Origin: CAHJXF01 sp038225855
Lineage (GTDB): Bacteria > Pseudomonadota > Gammaproteobacteria > Burkholderiales > Burkholderiaceae_D
DNA length: 64,000 bases
Direction of reading: 5' to 3'
NCBI GenBank assembly: GCA_038225855.1
Contig: JBBRQU010000012.1
Coordinates: 1-64,000, forward strand
Part shown: positions 30,122 to 38,471 of the stretch, piece by piece
Layout of the letters: every line of letters begins with the position of its first letter
Numbering within the stretch: position 1 is the stretch's first letter
Made by a program: the position numbers and the translations under genes
Notes under the pieces: model-generated
What the model was told of the DNA's origin: nothing
Seen by the model: the letters and a program-made list of their open reading frames with translations, nothing else
Databases searched by the model: none

Positions 30122-30263
30122 TTCGCTGCGGGGTTTGAAACGCATCCCTCGATTTGTGGATGATTTGCGGGTTTGCGCCGTAGATATTTCAACAAGGGGG
30201 GAACAATGAAACGAATTCAGAAGCGTCCCGGGATTCATTCGATAGGCGTGATCGACGCGCGAG
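30122..30263. other. Intergenic stretch, possible remnant of a gene start
   Basis: After the transporter gene a purine-rich AAGGGGGG lies just before an ATG at 30206. The reading frame from it runs only about 20 codons (MKRIQKRPGIHSIGV) with normal codon use before becoming the shadow of the minus-strand small frame at 30264-30437. It may be the start of a lost gene. No family recognised. Confidence 0.3.
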
Positions 30264-30437
30264 TCATGCGAAGAACGGCCCTTCGCCTGCGATCGACAGC
30301 TCGATTTGCCACGATGTCGCGGGCTCGAGCCCGTCCGACGTCAAGTGGCGAAGAATCCGCGTCGATGGATCGAAGTCGGCCTGCGATTGCGGGCCGCCTT
30401 CGAACTTGCCGATTGAAACCGCGTCGTCCATCCGCAT
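30264..30437 (-). CDS. Small hypothetical protein (57 aa)
   Basis: This frame is preceded on the minus strand by GGGGAG six bases before the ATG and has codon use like real genes here, with G/C-ending codons for most residues. The protein (MRMDDAVSIGKFEGG to the end IELSIAGEGPFFA) has no signal peptide or membrane helix and matches nothing I recognise. The frame stays open about 28 codons further upstream, so it could also be the tail of a decayed longer gene. It lies in an otherwise empty 450-bp gap before tag. The remaining 30438-30573 shows nothing. Confidence 0.4.
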   Translation of the reverse strand: MRMDDAVSIGKFEGGPQSQADFDPSTRILRHLTSDGLEPATSWQIELSIAGEGPFFA

Positions 30438-30573
30438 GTCGTGCTCCCCGATTGCTGTCCCTGTCCGGTCCGTGTCGCGCGGGTCTCCCCACCGATCACC
30501 CGCGAATCGCAATGCGTGGGGCGATCATCGCCGCTTGCTGTTTCACGCGCGCAATCAGGTGCAAATTCGCTCA

Positions 30574-31185
30574 TCAGGATTGATGACGTTTTTCACGTGT
30601 GACGTCGTGACGGCCTACATGCCGAAAGCACATGATCGAATGATCATCGACCATCCCTATCGCCTGCATGTAGGCATAGACGATGGTCGAGCCGACGAAC
30701 TTGAAGCCGCGCTCGATGAGATCTTTCGATAGGGCGTCGGACAGTTCAGTGCGGGCCGGGACCTCGGCCGATGTGGGCCACGCATTGACGACCGGTTCGC
30801 CCCCGACCCAGCTCCAGAGGTAAGGCGCGAGCCCGCCGAATTCCTCGCGCAGCCGAAGCAGCGCTCGCGCGTTGTTGATCGTCGCGGCAATCTTCAATCG
30901 ATTGCGGACGATGCCGGGATTGCCCAGCAGCCGCTCGATGTCGCGCTCGTCGTAGCGTGCGATACGCTCCGCGTCCCATCCCTCGAACGCCGCGCGATAG
31001 TTCTCCCGCTTGTTGAGGATCGTCTCCCACGACAGCCCGGCCTGCGCGCCTTCGAGATTGAGCATCTCGAAGAGGCGCATCTCATCGGCGCAGGGCACGC
31101 CCCACTCGTGGTCGTGGTAGGCCAGATACAAGGGATTGGAGAGCCGCGCCCACGCGCAGCGCGCGGGCTGCGATGTCGCGCTCAT
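30574..31185 (-). CDS. tag: DNA-3-methyladenine glycosylase I
   Basis: This 203-residue base-excision repair enzyme removes 3-methyladenine. The N-terminal CAWARLSNPLYLAYHDHEWGVP and LFEMLNLEGAQAGLSWETIL (about 11-58) are the family hallmarks, including the conserved Glu/Trp of the base pocket. The structural zinc ligands (N-terminal Cys and His, C-terminal HxxC-like residues) look present: C11, H26 and the MCFRH segment. The start is ATG 31185; a GTG at 31191 overlaps the stop codon of the upstream TAXI gene. It is the last gene of the pepA-holC minus-strand cluster. Confidence 0.94.
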   Translation of the reverse strand: MSATSQPARCAWARLSNPLYLAYHDHEWGVPCADEMRLFEMLNLEGAQAGLSWETILNKRENYRAAFEGWDAERIARYDERDIERLLGNPGIVRNRLKIAATINNARALLRLREEFGGLAPYLWSWVGGEPVVNAWPTSAEVPARTELSDALSKDLIERGFKFVGSTIVYAYMQAIGMVDDHSIMCFRHVGRHDVTREKRHQS

Positions 31186-31187
31186 CG

Positions 31188-32735
31188 TCACGCAGCAGGC
31201 GCGAGCGGTTCGCTCGGCGTGTCCGATGGCGCGAGTCCCGCCGCGTGAAAGCTTGCCTCACCCGCGACCTTCGAGCGGACCCGATCGATGTGCAGCTTCA
31301 AGGTGTAGAGCTCGTTGGCGTAGGACAGCGGCACGACGAGGTGATTGACCTTGGCTTCGATGTCGGCGAGACGCGCGAGCTGTTTCGCGCGGCGCGCGCT
31401 TTGCGCGATCGGGTCTCGAGCCGCATGCGTATCGTGGCCTGTCGCCGCCTGTGATGCGGACGCGTGGGCAGCCGCAGCAGCGTCCACATCGTGCTCGACA
31501 TCGCGCAATTGTCCGTACCAGCGATATACGCGCGAACGCACGCGCCACGTGTAGAGCGGCGGCAGGATGCGCGACAGCGGTATCAGGAGCGCGATCACCG
31601 GAACGATGATGACCCACATGCGCTCGATCAGATTCGCAAGCCAGAACGGCAGATAGCGCTGGAGAAAAGGCGCGCCCGACTTGTAGTAACGCTCGGCCAC
31701 CGGCGCGACCGGAATCTCGGTGTATTGATCGTTCGGAAATTCGCCGGCGCGACGAAACCAGCCGGGACCGCCATGCACTTCCGCTGCGGCTTCCATCAAC
31801 AGTTCGATGATCGCCGGATGCGTGCTGGCCTTCGTGACCAAGGTCGCGGTGGGCGCGATCAGGTGGACGTCTTCGTGCGGAATATCCTTATCGAGCGCGA
31901 CGATGCCTCGTGGCAGCACGACGTGCGAGAGAAATGGAAAGCGCCGCGAATACGCCTCGGCCTGATCGAAGTTGAAGAGCTTGATCCCCGGCGTTTGCAG
32001 CAGCATCTGCACCAGCGGCGTCTCGGGCGCGGACACGAACATGACGGCGTCGAGAGAACCGTCAAGCAGCTTCATCACTGCGGGCGTGTCTTCGAAGTTC
32101 GACAGCGTGAGTTCATCCTGGTCGATGCGATTGGCGTCGAGCAGTTGGCGCGCGAGCCGCGGGCCGCCGCTGCCCCTGGGTCCGACGTTGAGCGACAGGC
32201 CTCGCATCTCTCCGAGCTGCGAGATCGACGCGAGCGGCGTCGTCGCTGGAGGCGCCATCGTCTGTTGCGTCTTCGATTGTGTCTTCGATTGCGTGACGTC
32301 GTCGGGCCGCGAAGTCTTCACCTTCGACAGCGCGGCCTCGCGATAAAAAATCCAGACGGGCTCGACGAACAGGCTGCCCAGCGACACCAGGCCGCGCCGC
32401 TCCGCGGCCTCGTCATTGGAGGTGCCGCTCTGAACGAAGGCGACGTCTGCGTCCGAACGCGGCGTGTTCAGACGATGCAGGTTCTGCATCGACCCCTCCG
32501 ACGGGCGCATCACGACGTCGATGTGATGGCGCGCGAGGATGGCTTTGTACTTGTGCGCGAAGTCTTCGTATGCGCTGTTGTCGACACCGGTTGCGATCAC
32601 GACCGTGCTCGGCGGCGTGGGGTCGATGGCGACAAACGCGACCCAGATCAACAGAGCGACCAGAACCACAACCGGACCATAAGTCGCCAGCAGGTCGCGA
32701 ACCGATACGAAGGAAAAGCGGAGCAGGCGGGGCAT
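31188..32735 (-). CDS. TAXI-family (TRAP-associated extracytoplasmic) solute-receptor-like membrane protein
   Basis: This protein is 515 residues long. An N-terminal helix (about 14-35) anchors a periplasmic TAXI domain (about 40-345) with the typical VVIATGVDNSAYEDFAHKY start, ADVAFVQSGTS and the SNFEDTPAVMKLLDGSLDAVMF region. A second helix (about 372-395) is followed by a cytoplasmic helical tail. TAXI domains bind small anions such as glutamate or other carboxylates, usually for a TRAP transporter, but no TRAP permease is seen nearby and the second helix makes this a membrane sensor-like architecture. A 12-bp tandem repeat (32266-32289) writes TQSKTQSKTQ in a linker. ATG 32735 is preferred to GTG 32744. 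Confidence 0.82.
   Translation of the reverse strand: MPRLLRFSFVSVRDLLATYGPVVVLVALLIWVAFVAIDPTPPSTVVIATGVDNSAYEDFAHKYKAILARHHIDVVMRPSEGSMQNLHRLNTPRSDADVAFVQSGTSNDEAAERRGLVSLGSLFVEPVWIFYREAALSKVKTSRPDDVTQSKTQSKTQQTMAPPATTPLASISQLGEMRGLSLNVGPRGSGGPRLARQLLDANRIDQDELTLSNFEDTPAVMKLLDGSLDAVMFVSAPETPLVQMLLQTPGIKLFNFDQAEAYSRRFPFLSHVVLPRGIVALDKDIPHEDVHLIAPTATLVTKASTHPAIIELLMEAAAEVHGGPGWFRRAGEFPNDQYTEIPVAPVAERYYKSGAPFLQRYLPFWLANLIERMWVIIVPVIALLIPLSRILPPLYTWRVRSRVYRWYGQLRDVEHDVDAAAAAHASASQAATGHDTHAARDPIAQSARRAKQLARLADIEAKVNHLVVPLSYANELYTLKLHIDRVRSKVAGEASFHAAGLAPSDTPSEPLAPAA
32266..32289. repeat. 12-bp tandem repeat in the TAXI gene
   Basis: Two 12-bp units (TGCGTCTTCGAT, TGTGTCTTCGAT) plus a partial third encode the repeated TQSK tetrapeptide in a linker of the TAXI-family protein. 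Confidence 0.75.
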
Positions 32736-32759
32736 GGGTCGCACGCGTATGGGCGCGCG

Positions 32760-33494
32760 TTACTCTCGGTGGAGGTCGCCGCCTGTGTCGCTGCCTGCGT
32801 CGTTGCCCCCGTCGCTGCCTGTGTCGCGCATTCGCGCGATCTCGTCGTCGACCGCGCGACGAACCACGTCGCGCATCGCATCGGCGAGGTGCGCGCGCAG
32901 GTTAACCTGCACGCCGGCCAGGGCGGTCTCGAGTTCGGCTCGCAGCACTTCTGCGATGCGCGCGTCGAGCTCGGTGTCGATGCGCGCCGACAGATCCCCG
33001 AGCACCGCTTCGCGCACGCGTAGCGCGAACGCGTCGTGATCGAAAGGCGGCGCCGATGGATGACCGAGCGTGCTTTCGTCGGCCGATGCGATCGCAGGCT
33101 CGATCGCCAAAACGGGATCTCGGGAAGCATCGTCGGCGTCATTCGCGGCATTGCGCCGTTCGGGGCCGGCTTCTTCTCCCAGTAGCGCTTCAGGCTCTGC
33201 GCCATGTGTCGCGCGAGTGTCCTGGGCGGACGACGCCGTCGCATCGAAGACGAATTCGCTCGGCTCGAATATCGGCGTCGTCAACGGAACATAGGGCTCG
33301 AGTTCCTGACGCGGCTCGGCGCCGATCACGAGCTGATCGGTCAACAGAATTTCGTCGAGCGATGACTCGGCTGCGTCGTCGATGGCGGACGTGTTCGTCG
33401 TGTGTGCGCGCGCCGCGCCTGCGCGTCCGCTGCCCCGCCCGCTCCCGATGCGTAGCACCTGCGTGAGCACCGGGAGGTCGTCGTCTTCGCTCAT
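32760..33494 (-). CDS. Acidic uncharacterised protein, DUF2486-like
   Basis: This 244-residue, acidic, low-complexity protein starts MSEDDDLPVLTQVLRIGSG. A long disordered middle is followed by a C-terminal predicted helical part (about 160-225, FALRVREAVLGDLSARIDTEL and LADAMRDVVRRAVDDEI). Its position immediately after holC (ATGA overlap at 33491-33494) and the PVLTQVL beginning fit the DUF2486 family seen in the same place in Burkholderia-type genomes. The function is unknown; coupling to HolC suggests an accessory to replication or repair, but that is only context. The last 16 residues (TGSDGGNDAGSDTGGD) are written by a 12-bp tandem repeat. Confidence 0.72.
   Translation of the reverse strand: MSEDDDLPVLTQVLRIGSGRGSGRAGAARAHTTNTSAIDDAAESSLDEILLTDQLVIGAEPRQELEPYVPLTTPIFEPSEFVFDATASSAQDTRATHGAEPEALLGEEAGPERRNAANDADDASRDPVLAIEPAIASADESTLGHPSAPPFDHDAFALRVREAVLGDLSARIDTELDARIAEVLRAELETALAGVQVNLRAHLADAMRDVVRRAVDDEIARMRDTGSDGGNDAGSDTGGDLHRE
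32775..32822. repeat. 12-bp tandem repeat at the 3' end of the DUF2486-like gene
   Basis: Four 12-bp units (GTCGCCGCCTGT, GTCGCTGCCTGC, GTCGTTGCCCCC, GTCGCTGCCTGT) encode an Asp/Gly/Ser tetrapeptide repeat near the C-terminus. Confidence 0.85.
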
Positions 33495-33925
33495 GCCGAC
33501 GGCGCCGCGAGGTCGTGACGCGACAGGGGATAGCCGCGATCCTTGTAGAACTTCCAGCGCGCGCGCCCCGCGTCGAGGTCTGCGGCATCGGCCTCGACGA
33601 CTTCGATCATGCGGTCGAAGCGGCTGAAGAACTCGGGTTGCTGCCGATCGAGATTGACCAGCACCTCGTGATGCGCGCATGCATCGGCATCGGCGGAGTC
33701 CGCAAGCAGGATCGGGGTCATGCCTGCGAGTTCGTCGCGCGCATGACAATGCGGAATGAAGGCCAGCGCGGAGAACGTCCAGAGTTCACGATCGAAACGC
33801 TCGAGCAGCGCGCGATCGTTCGAGTAGAACACCATGCGACTTCCCGCGGAATAGCCCTTGCGCGCCAGCCGGCATGCGTACGCCAGCTTCGCCGGCGCGT
33901 TCACGTGAAAGTCGATCTGCGTCAC
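33491..33925 (-). CDS. holC: DNA polymerase III chi subunit
   Basis: This 144-residue clamp-loader accessory protein links DNA polymerase III to single-strand binding protein through chi-psi. The sequence runs TQIDFHVNAPAKLAYACRLARK at the start, with SNDRALLERFDRELWTFSALAFIPH in the middle and a closing RARWKFYKDRGYPLSRHDL, all usual for HolC. A GTG at 33925 is chosen because it places the first strand at the N-terminus, as in the family. It lies 61 bp after pepA and overlaps the next gene by 4 bp. Confidence 0.93.
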   Translation of the reverse strand: MTQIDFHVNAPAKLAYACRLARKGYSAGSRMVFYSNDRALLERFDRELWTFSALAFIPHCHARDELAGMTPILLADSADADACAHHEVLVNLDRQQPEFFSRFDRMIEVVEADAADLDAGRARWKFYKDRGYPLSRHDLAAPSA

Positions 33926-33986
33926 GCGCCGATGATAGCCGGTCGTGAGCGCGGCGCGACGATCCGGGCATTGAGCCGGAAGATCG

Positions 33987-35492
33987 TCAGCCCGCGCGTG
34001 CCTTGAGGAAAGCCGTGAGCAACGGCACCGGACGGCCGGTCGCACCTTTCGCCGGTCCGCCCTTCCATGCGGTGCCGGCGATGTCCAGATGCGCCCACTT
34101 GTAGCTCTTGGCGTAGCGCGACAGAAAACACGCCGCCGTGATGCTGCCGCCGGGACGCCCGCCGATGTTGGCCATGTCGGCGAAGTTGGACTTCAACGCA
34201 TCCTGATAGTCGTCGTCGAGCGGCATGCGCCAGGCAGGATCGTTGGCGGACTTCGAGGCGGCAATCAACTCGTCGGCCAGTGCCTCGTCGTTCGAGAACA
34301 GACCCGAGTTGACGTTGCCGAGCGCGATCACGCAGGCGCCGGTGAGGGTTGCGATGTCGACCACGGCCGCAGGCTTGAAGCGCTCGCTGTAGGTCAGCGC
34401 ATCGCACAGGATCAGTCGGCCTTCGGCATCGGTGTTGAGGATCTCGATGGTCTGACCCGACATGCTGGTGACGATGTCGCCCGGCTTGACCGCGTTGCCC
34501 GACGGCATGTTCTCGCAAGTGGGAATGACGCCCACGACGTTGAGCTTCAGGCCCATCTCGGCGATCGCGCGGATCGTGCCGAGCACCGAGCCCGCGCCGC
34601 ACATGTCGAATTTCATTTCGTCCATCGCTTCGCCCGGCTTGAGCGATATGCCACCCGTGTCGAACGTGATGCCCTTGCCGATCAGAACGACCGGCGCGTC
34701 CTTGGCCTTGCCGCCCGAATACGTGAGCACGATCAGCTTGGGCGGTTCGACCGAGGCCTTCGCGACTGCGAGCAGCGAGCCCATCTTGAGCGCCTCCATC
34801 TGCTTCATGTCGAGCACTTCGACCTTGAGTTTGAAGTCCTTCGCCATCTTCTTCGCGGTGTCGGCCAGATAGGTCGGCGTGCAGATGTTGGCAGGCAGGT
34901 TGCCCAAGGTCTTGGTCAGCTCGCAACCGTTGGCGAGCGCGACGCCTTCGGCCACTGCGGTCTTGATCGACGACGCGGCGGACCCTCCGGTCCTGTCGGT
35001 ATCGGGAATGATGATCTTCGTCAGCGAGCCGGCATCTTCCTTTTTGCTCTTCAACCCGTCGCTGCGAAACACTGCTTCGCGCGCGGCGAGGATCAAGGCC
35101 TTGACATTGTCTGCGGTACTCGCATTCGCAATCGGCACCTCGGCGAGCGTGAAGAGCGCGTTGCCCGCACCAGTCGCGTCGAGCGCCTTGACTGCGGCGC
35201 GTACCGCTTCGGCGAAGCCCTTGGCCTTGAGATCTTCGTGTTTGCCCAGGCCCACGACCAGAACGCGATCGGCAAGAATGCCCGGCACTCCCGTGAGCAT
35301 CAGTGTGCCGCCGCGTTTTGAGGGAAGGTCGCCGTTCTTCGACGCGGCGGCGAGCGCGCCATTCGATGCCGCGTCGATCAGGCTCGCTGAGGGCGTGAGC
35401 TTCTTGTCTGCATTGTTGTCGGCATACGCACCGACGACGACGCAGCCGCTCTTGATGCGGTCGGGCGTTCCGGCTTTCGTGCTAAATTCCAT
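33987..35492 (-). CDS. pepA: Leucyl aminopeptidase (M17)
   Basis: This 501-residue cytosolic M17 aminopeptidase releases N-terminal residues and needs two divalent metal ions. The catalytic signature NTDAEGRL is at 353-360, and the metal-binding KGITFDTGGISLKP stretch precedes it. The C-terminal catalytic domain is complete, ending PLLTAFLKARAG. In some bacteria PepA also binds DNA. Transcription likely starts from the near-consensus promoter at 35530-35558, and AGGAAA precedes the ATG. holC follows. The region upstream is shared with the divergent lptF. Confidence 0.97.
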   Translation of the reverse strand: MEFSTKAGTPDRIKSGCVVVGAYADNNADKKLTPSASLIDAASNGALAAASKNGDLPSKRGGTLMLTGVPGILADRVLVVGLGKHEDLKAKGFAEAVRAAVKALDATGAGNALFTLAEVPIANASTADNVKALILAAREAVFRSDGLKSKKEDAGSLTKIIIPDTDRTGGSAASSIKTAVAEGVALANGCELTKTLGNLPANICTPTYLADTAKKMAKDFKLKVEVLDMKQMEALKMGSLLAVAKASVEPPKLIVLTYSGGKAKDAPVVLIGKGITFDTGGISLKPGEAMDEMKFDMCGAGSVLGTIRAIAEMGLKLNVVGVIPTCENMPSGNAVKPGDIVTSMSGQTIEILNTDAEGRLILCDALTYSERFKPAAVVDIATLTGACVIALGNVNSGLFSNDEALADELIAASKSANDPAWRMPLDDDYQDALKSNFADMANIGGRPGGSITAACFLSRYAKSYKWAHLDIAGTAWKGGPAKGATGRPVPLLTAFLKARAG

Positions 35493-35529
35493 GCGCGTTT
35501 CCTGTCTGGTGGTGTGTGATTAGCCCGCG

Positions 35530-35558
35530 ATTATCTGGTTGCCGGCAGCGTTAGTCAA
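35530..35558 (-). promoter_or_regulatory. Sigma-70 promoter of pepA
   Basis: On the minus strand TTGACT, a 17-bp spacer, then GATAAT. Both boxes differ from consensus by one base. The -10 lies about 38 bp upstream of the pepA start codon. Confidence 0.85.
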
Positions 35559-35616
35559 AGAGTCCGACCAGCGGGCGCATTTCCTTTCGCATCCGGGTCT
35601 GCCGATCGAGGTCCGG

Positions 35617-35676
35617 GTTGCTCGCATCGCAGCCCGCATTGCTGCCCGTATCGCAGCCCGCCTTGCAGCCTACCCT
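35617..35676. repeat. 12-bp tandem repeat upstream of lptF
   Basis: Five 12-bp units (GTTGCTCGCATC, GCAGCCCGCATT, GCTGCCCGTATC, GCAGCCCGCCTT, GCAGCCTACCCT) end 18 bp before the lptF start codon. The frame of lptF is open through them, so an upstream start would add a repeated Ala-Ala-Arg-Ile segment. Confidence 0.85.
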
Positions 35677-35694
35677 CGCATCCAACTTCATCCG

Positions 35695-36828
35695 ATGATC
35701 TTCGAACGCTCGCTCGTGCGCGAGCTCTTCAACACCGCGAGCGCGATCTTCATTGCGCTCTTGACCATCGTGTTGACGATCGCTCTGGTGCGCGTGCTCG
35801 GGCAGGCCGCGTCGGGGCAGGTGGACAACGGCGCGGTGCTCGCGCTGATCATGTTCGCATCGCTCAACAATCTGCCGGTGTTGTTGCAGCTCACGGTGTT
35901 CGTCACCATCCTGCTGGCCTTGACGCGCAGCTTTCGCGACTCGGAGATGGTGGTGTGGCAATCGTCGGGTCTCGGCCTCACGCGCTGGCTGAGGCCGGTG
36001 ATGCGCTTCGTGGTACCGGTCGCGTTGATCGTCGGCATCACCAGTCTCTTCATCACGCCCTGGGCTAATCGACAGTCCAGCGAATTCAAGGCGCGCTTCG
36101 AGCAGCGCAATGAAGTCGCGCGCGTCACGCCGGGACAGTTTCGCGAATCGGCCGACGGCTCCAAAGTCTTCTTCGTCGAGGGCTTCGATCCATCGACGGC
36201 GTCGGTGCAGAACGTGCTCGTCAATTCGGCCAGGGATGGCAAGGTCAGCGTGATCGTTTCGAAGACCGGCCACATCGAGCGGCAAGAAAACGGCGACGAC
36301 TTCCTGATCATGAACAACGGGCGGCGCTATGAAGGCACGCCGGGTCGGCCCGACTACCGGATCATGGAGTTCGAGCGCTACGGCGTGAAGATCGAATCCA
36401 GGTCGCCCGATTTTTCCGGCGACGATTCGGCGCGCATCAAGTCGACCATGGATCTTCTGGCTGAAGGCACTTTGCGCGCCAAGGGCGAACTGGTGTGGCG
36501 CATCGGTTTGATGTTGTCGGTCGTCGCACTCGGAGTCCTCGCGATTCCGCTGTCGTTCGTCAACGCGCGTGCCGGGCGCTCGGCCAATCTGGTCGTTGCC
36601 TTGCTGGTTTACTTCGTCTACAACAACGCGTTGAACGTGATGCAAAGCTCGACTGCTCGGGGTCGGCTTTCGTTTGCGGTCGCATGGTGGCTGGTGCATG
36701 CGCTGGTGCTCGCGCTGGCGGTCGCGATGCTGGCGTGGCGTAATCGCGTACCGCAGTCGTGGCGCTCGCGGCTGCGGCGCGCGCGCGTCGGGTCGGCGAA
36801 TGCGTCGAACGCGGCAACGGCATCATGA
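35695..36828 (+). CDS. lptF: LPS export ABC transporter permease LptF
   Basis: This 377-residue inner-membrane permease of the LptB2FG complex extracts lipopolysaccharide toward the LptC-A-DE bridge. The N-terminus MIFERSLVRELFNTASAIF (amphipathic helix plus TM1), further helices near 60-85 and 100-125, a periplasmic beta-jellyroll (about 135-260) and three C-terminal helices match the YjgP/YjgQ family. ATG 35695 gives the exact family start; the frame is open to 35539 but that part is repeats. Its stop overlaps the lptG start (ATGA at 36825). lptB and lptC are outside the window. Confidence 0.95.
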   Translation: MIFERSLVRELFNTASAIFIALLTIVLTIALVRVLGQAASGQVDNGAVLALIMFASLNNLPVLLQLTVFVTILLALTRSFRDSEMVVWQSSGLGLTRWLRPVMRFVVPVALIVGITSLFITPWANRQSSEFKARFEQRNEVARVTPGQFRESADGSKVFFVEGFDPSTASVQNVLVNSARDGKVSVIVSKTGHIERQENGDDFLIMNNGRRYEGTPGRPDYRIMEFERYGVKIESRSPDFSGDDSARIKSTMDLLAEGTLRAKGELVWRIGLMLSVVALGVLAIPLSFVNARAGRSANLVVALLVYFVYNNALNVMQSSTARGRLSFAVAWWLVHALVLALAVAMLAWRNRVPQSWRSRLRRARVGSANASNAATAS

Positions 36829-37952
36829 GAATCGGCATCGTCCAACGCTACCTCGCGCGCGAGATTCTGCTCGCGGTCGCGCTGGTGCTCGCAGCGCTGC
36901 TGGCGCTCTACACCACGTTCGACTTCATCAACGAGGTCAACGATGTCGGCAAGAACGGCTATCGACTCGAGCACGCCGCGCTTTTCGTGCTGCTGCAGAT
37001 TCCCGCGCGCGCCTACGAACTGTTGCCGATCGCAGCCTTGATCGGGACCATTTACGCGCTCGCCCAACTCGCGTCGCATTCGGAATTCACGATCCTGCGG
37101 GTTGCGGGCCTCTCGACGCTCGGCGCGGTGCGCATGGTTCTCGTGCCCGGAGTGCTGCTCGTCGCGTTCACCTTTCTGCTCGGCGAAGTCGTGACCCCGC
37201 AAGTCGAAACCCTGACCCAGAAGCTGCGGCTGAAAGCGGGCGCGGGTCCGGTGGCGCGCGGCCTGAAGAGCGGCCTGTGGGTCAAGGACACCGCGCGCGG
37301 ACCCGACGGCAAAGTGCTGGTGCGCTTCGTGAACATCGGCGCGGTCGGCGCGGACAACAGTCTCGAGCGCGTCAAGGTCTATGAATTCGACGCGGCCCTG
37401 CGGCTGCAGAATGTTGCGTTCGCCGACCGCGGAACCTTCATGCCGCCGCGCTCGTGGCGGCTGTCGAACGTGACCGAAACGCGCTTCGTCAATCTGGGTG
37501 GCAGCGACGCGCCCGACAAGGTGGAGGTCACGAAGGAGCCCGATCGGCTGTGGCAATCCGAACTCAATCCGCAATTGCTCGCGGTCCTCACGGTCACTCC
37601 CGAACGCATGGCCGCGCGCAATCTGAACACCTACATTCATCACCTCGAAGACAACAAGCAGACCGCCGAGCGCTATCAGATCGCGTTCTGGAAAAAGATC
37701 ATCTATCCGTTCGCCGTGCTGGTGATGATGGCGCTCGCATTGCCGTTCGCGTATCTGCATTTCCGAAGCGGCGGGATCAGCTTCAAGATCTTCGCGGGCA
37801 TCATGATCGGCATTGGCTTCTATCTGCTCAACAATCTGTTCTCGCACGTGGGCCTGCTCAACACCTGGCCGCCGATCCTCTCGGCGGCGATGCCGAGCAT
37901 CGTGGTGCTCGCCGCGGCGCTGCTCGCGCTGCGCTGGGTGGAACGACGATGA
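36825..37952 (+). CDS. lptG: LPS export ABC transporter permease LptG
   Basis: This 375-residue partner of LptF has the typical MRIGIVQRYLAREILLAVALV start, two further N-terminal helices, the periplasmic jellyroll (about 135-265) and three C-terminal helices (about 275-370) ending LLALRWVERR. With LptF it forms the transmembrane channel that lifts LPS out of the inner membrane. It is translationally coupled to lptF upstream and to cbiX downstream by ATGA overlaps. Confidence 0.95.
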   Translation: MRIGIVQRYLAREILLAVALVLAALLALYTTFDFINEVNDVGKNGYRLEHAALFVLLQIPARAYELLPIAALIGTIYALAQLASHSEFTILRVAGLSTLGAVRMVLVPGVLLVAFTFLLGEVVTPQVETLTQKLRLKAGAGPVARGLKSGLWVKDTARGPDGKVLVRFVNIGAVGADNSLERVKVYEFDAALRLQNVAFADRGTFMPPRSWRLSNVTETRFVNLGGSDAPDKVEVTKEPDRLWQSELNPQLLAVLTVTPERMAARNLNTYIHHLEDNKQTAERYQIAFWKKIIYPFAVLVMMALALPFAYLHFRSGGISFKIFAGIMIGIGFYLLNNLFSHVGLLNTWPPILSAAMPSIVVLAAALLALRWVERR

Positions 37953-38398
37953 CTGCGGCGCCGATGGCTCCAGCGACGGCCCAGGGTCGACGCCAGGGCA
38001 TCATTCTGTTTGCGCACGGTGCGCGCGATGCGCGCTGGGCCGAACCGTTCGAGCGACTGCGGGATCGAGTCAGTGCGCGAGTCAATGCGTGCGTCGATGC
38101 GCAGGTCGCTTCGCCCATGCGCGATACCCGCGTCGCGTTGGCCTTTCTCGAATTGATGGAGCCCGGCCTCGACCGCGCGGCCGATGCGCTGATCGCCGAT
38201 GGTTGCATGACGCTCGCGATCATCCCGATCTTCTTCGGTCAGGGTTCACATCTGCGGCGCGATCTTCCGTTGCTCGTCGAAAAACTTCGAGAGCGTCTGC
38301 CGACGATCGAGATCGGTGTGGCGGCCGCTGCTGGCGAAGACGATGACGTCCTCGATGCGATTGCCGACTACTGCGTGCGGGCCGCGATCTCCGCTTGA
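37949..38398 (+). CDS. CbiX/SirB-like sirohydrochlorin chelatase domain protein
   Basis: This 149-residue single-domain protein begins GIILFAHGARDARWAEPFERL, the class II chelatase motif with the metal-binding His, and has a second conserved IIPIFFGQGSHLRRDLP segment carrying another His. Short CbiX proteins work as dimers and insert cobalt, nickel or iron into sirohydrochlorin-type tetrapyrroles. A 12-bp repeat (38066-38113) writes the RVSARVNACVDAQV stretch, an expansion relative to usual members. The ATG at 37949 overlaps the lptG stop codon. Confidence 0.88.
   Translation: MTAAPMAPATAQGRRQGIILFAHGARDARWAEPFERLRDRVSARVNACVDAQVASPMRDTRVALAFLELMEPGLDRAADALIADGCMTLAIIPIFFGQGSHLRRDLPLLVEKLRERLPTIEIGVAAAAGEDDDVLDAIADYCVRAAISA
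38066..38113. repeat. 12-bp tandem repeat in the cbiX gene
   Basis: Units CGAGTCAGTGCG, CGAGTCAATGCG, TGCGTCGATGCG and a diverged CAGGTCGCTTCG lie in frame, inserting about 12-16 residues between the first strand and the next helix of the chelatase fold. Confidence 0.75.
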
Positions 38399-38414
38399 GC
38401 GCGAAGCCAGGTCA

Positions 38415-38442
38415 CAAAAAAACCCCCGACAAGTCGGGGGTT
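38415..38442 (-). terminator. Rho-independent terminator of the PEP-CTERM sialidase-like gene
   Basis: On the minus strand AACCCCCGAC and GTCGGGGGTT form a perfect stem around two bases and are followed by a run of U. It is 30 bp past the stop codon of the PEP-CTERM gene and faces the end of cbiX. Confidence 0.92.
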
Positions 38443-38471
38443 CGAAGAATGACGGGACGCGTACTGCGCGA

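Noticed and set aside
30206..30583. 126-residue plus-strand protein after the AI-2E transporter
   Set aside because: Despite a good ribosome site, codon use after the first 20 codons is that of a shadow frame (Arg/Ser/Pro-rich) and it overlaps the better minus-strand small frame.
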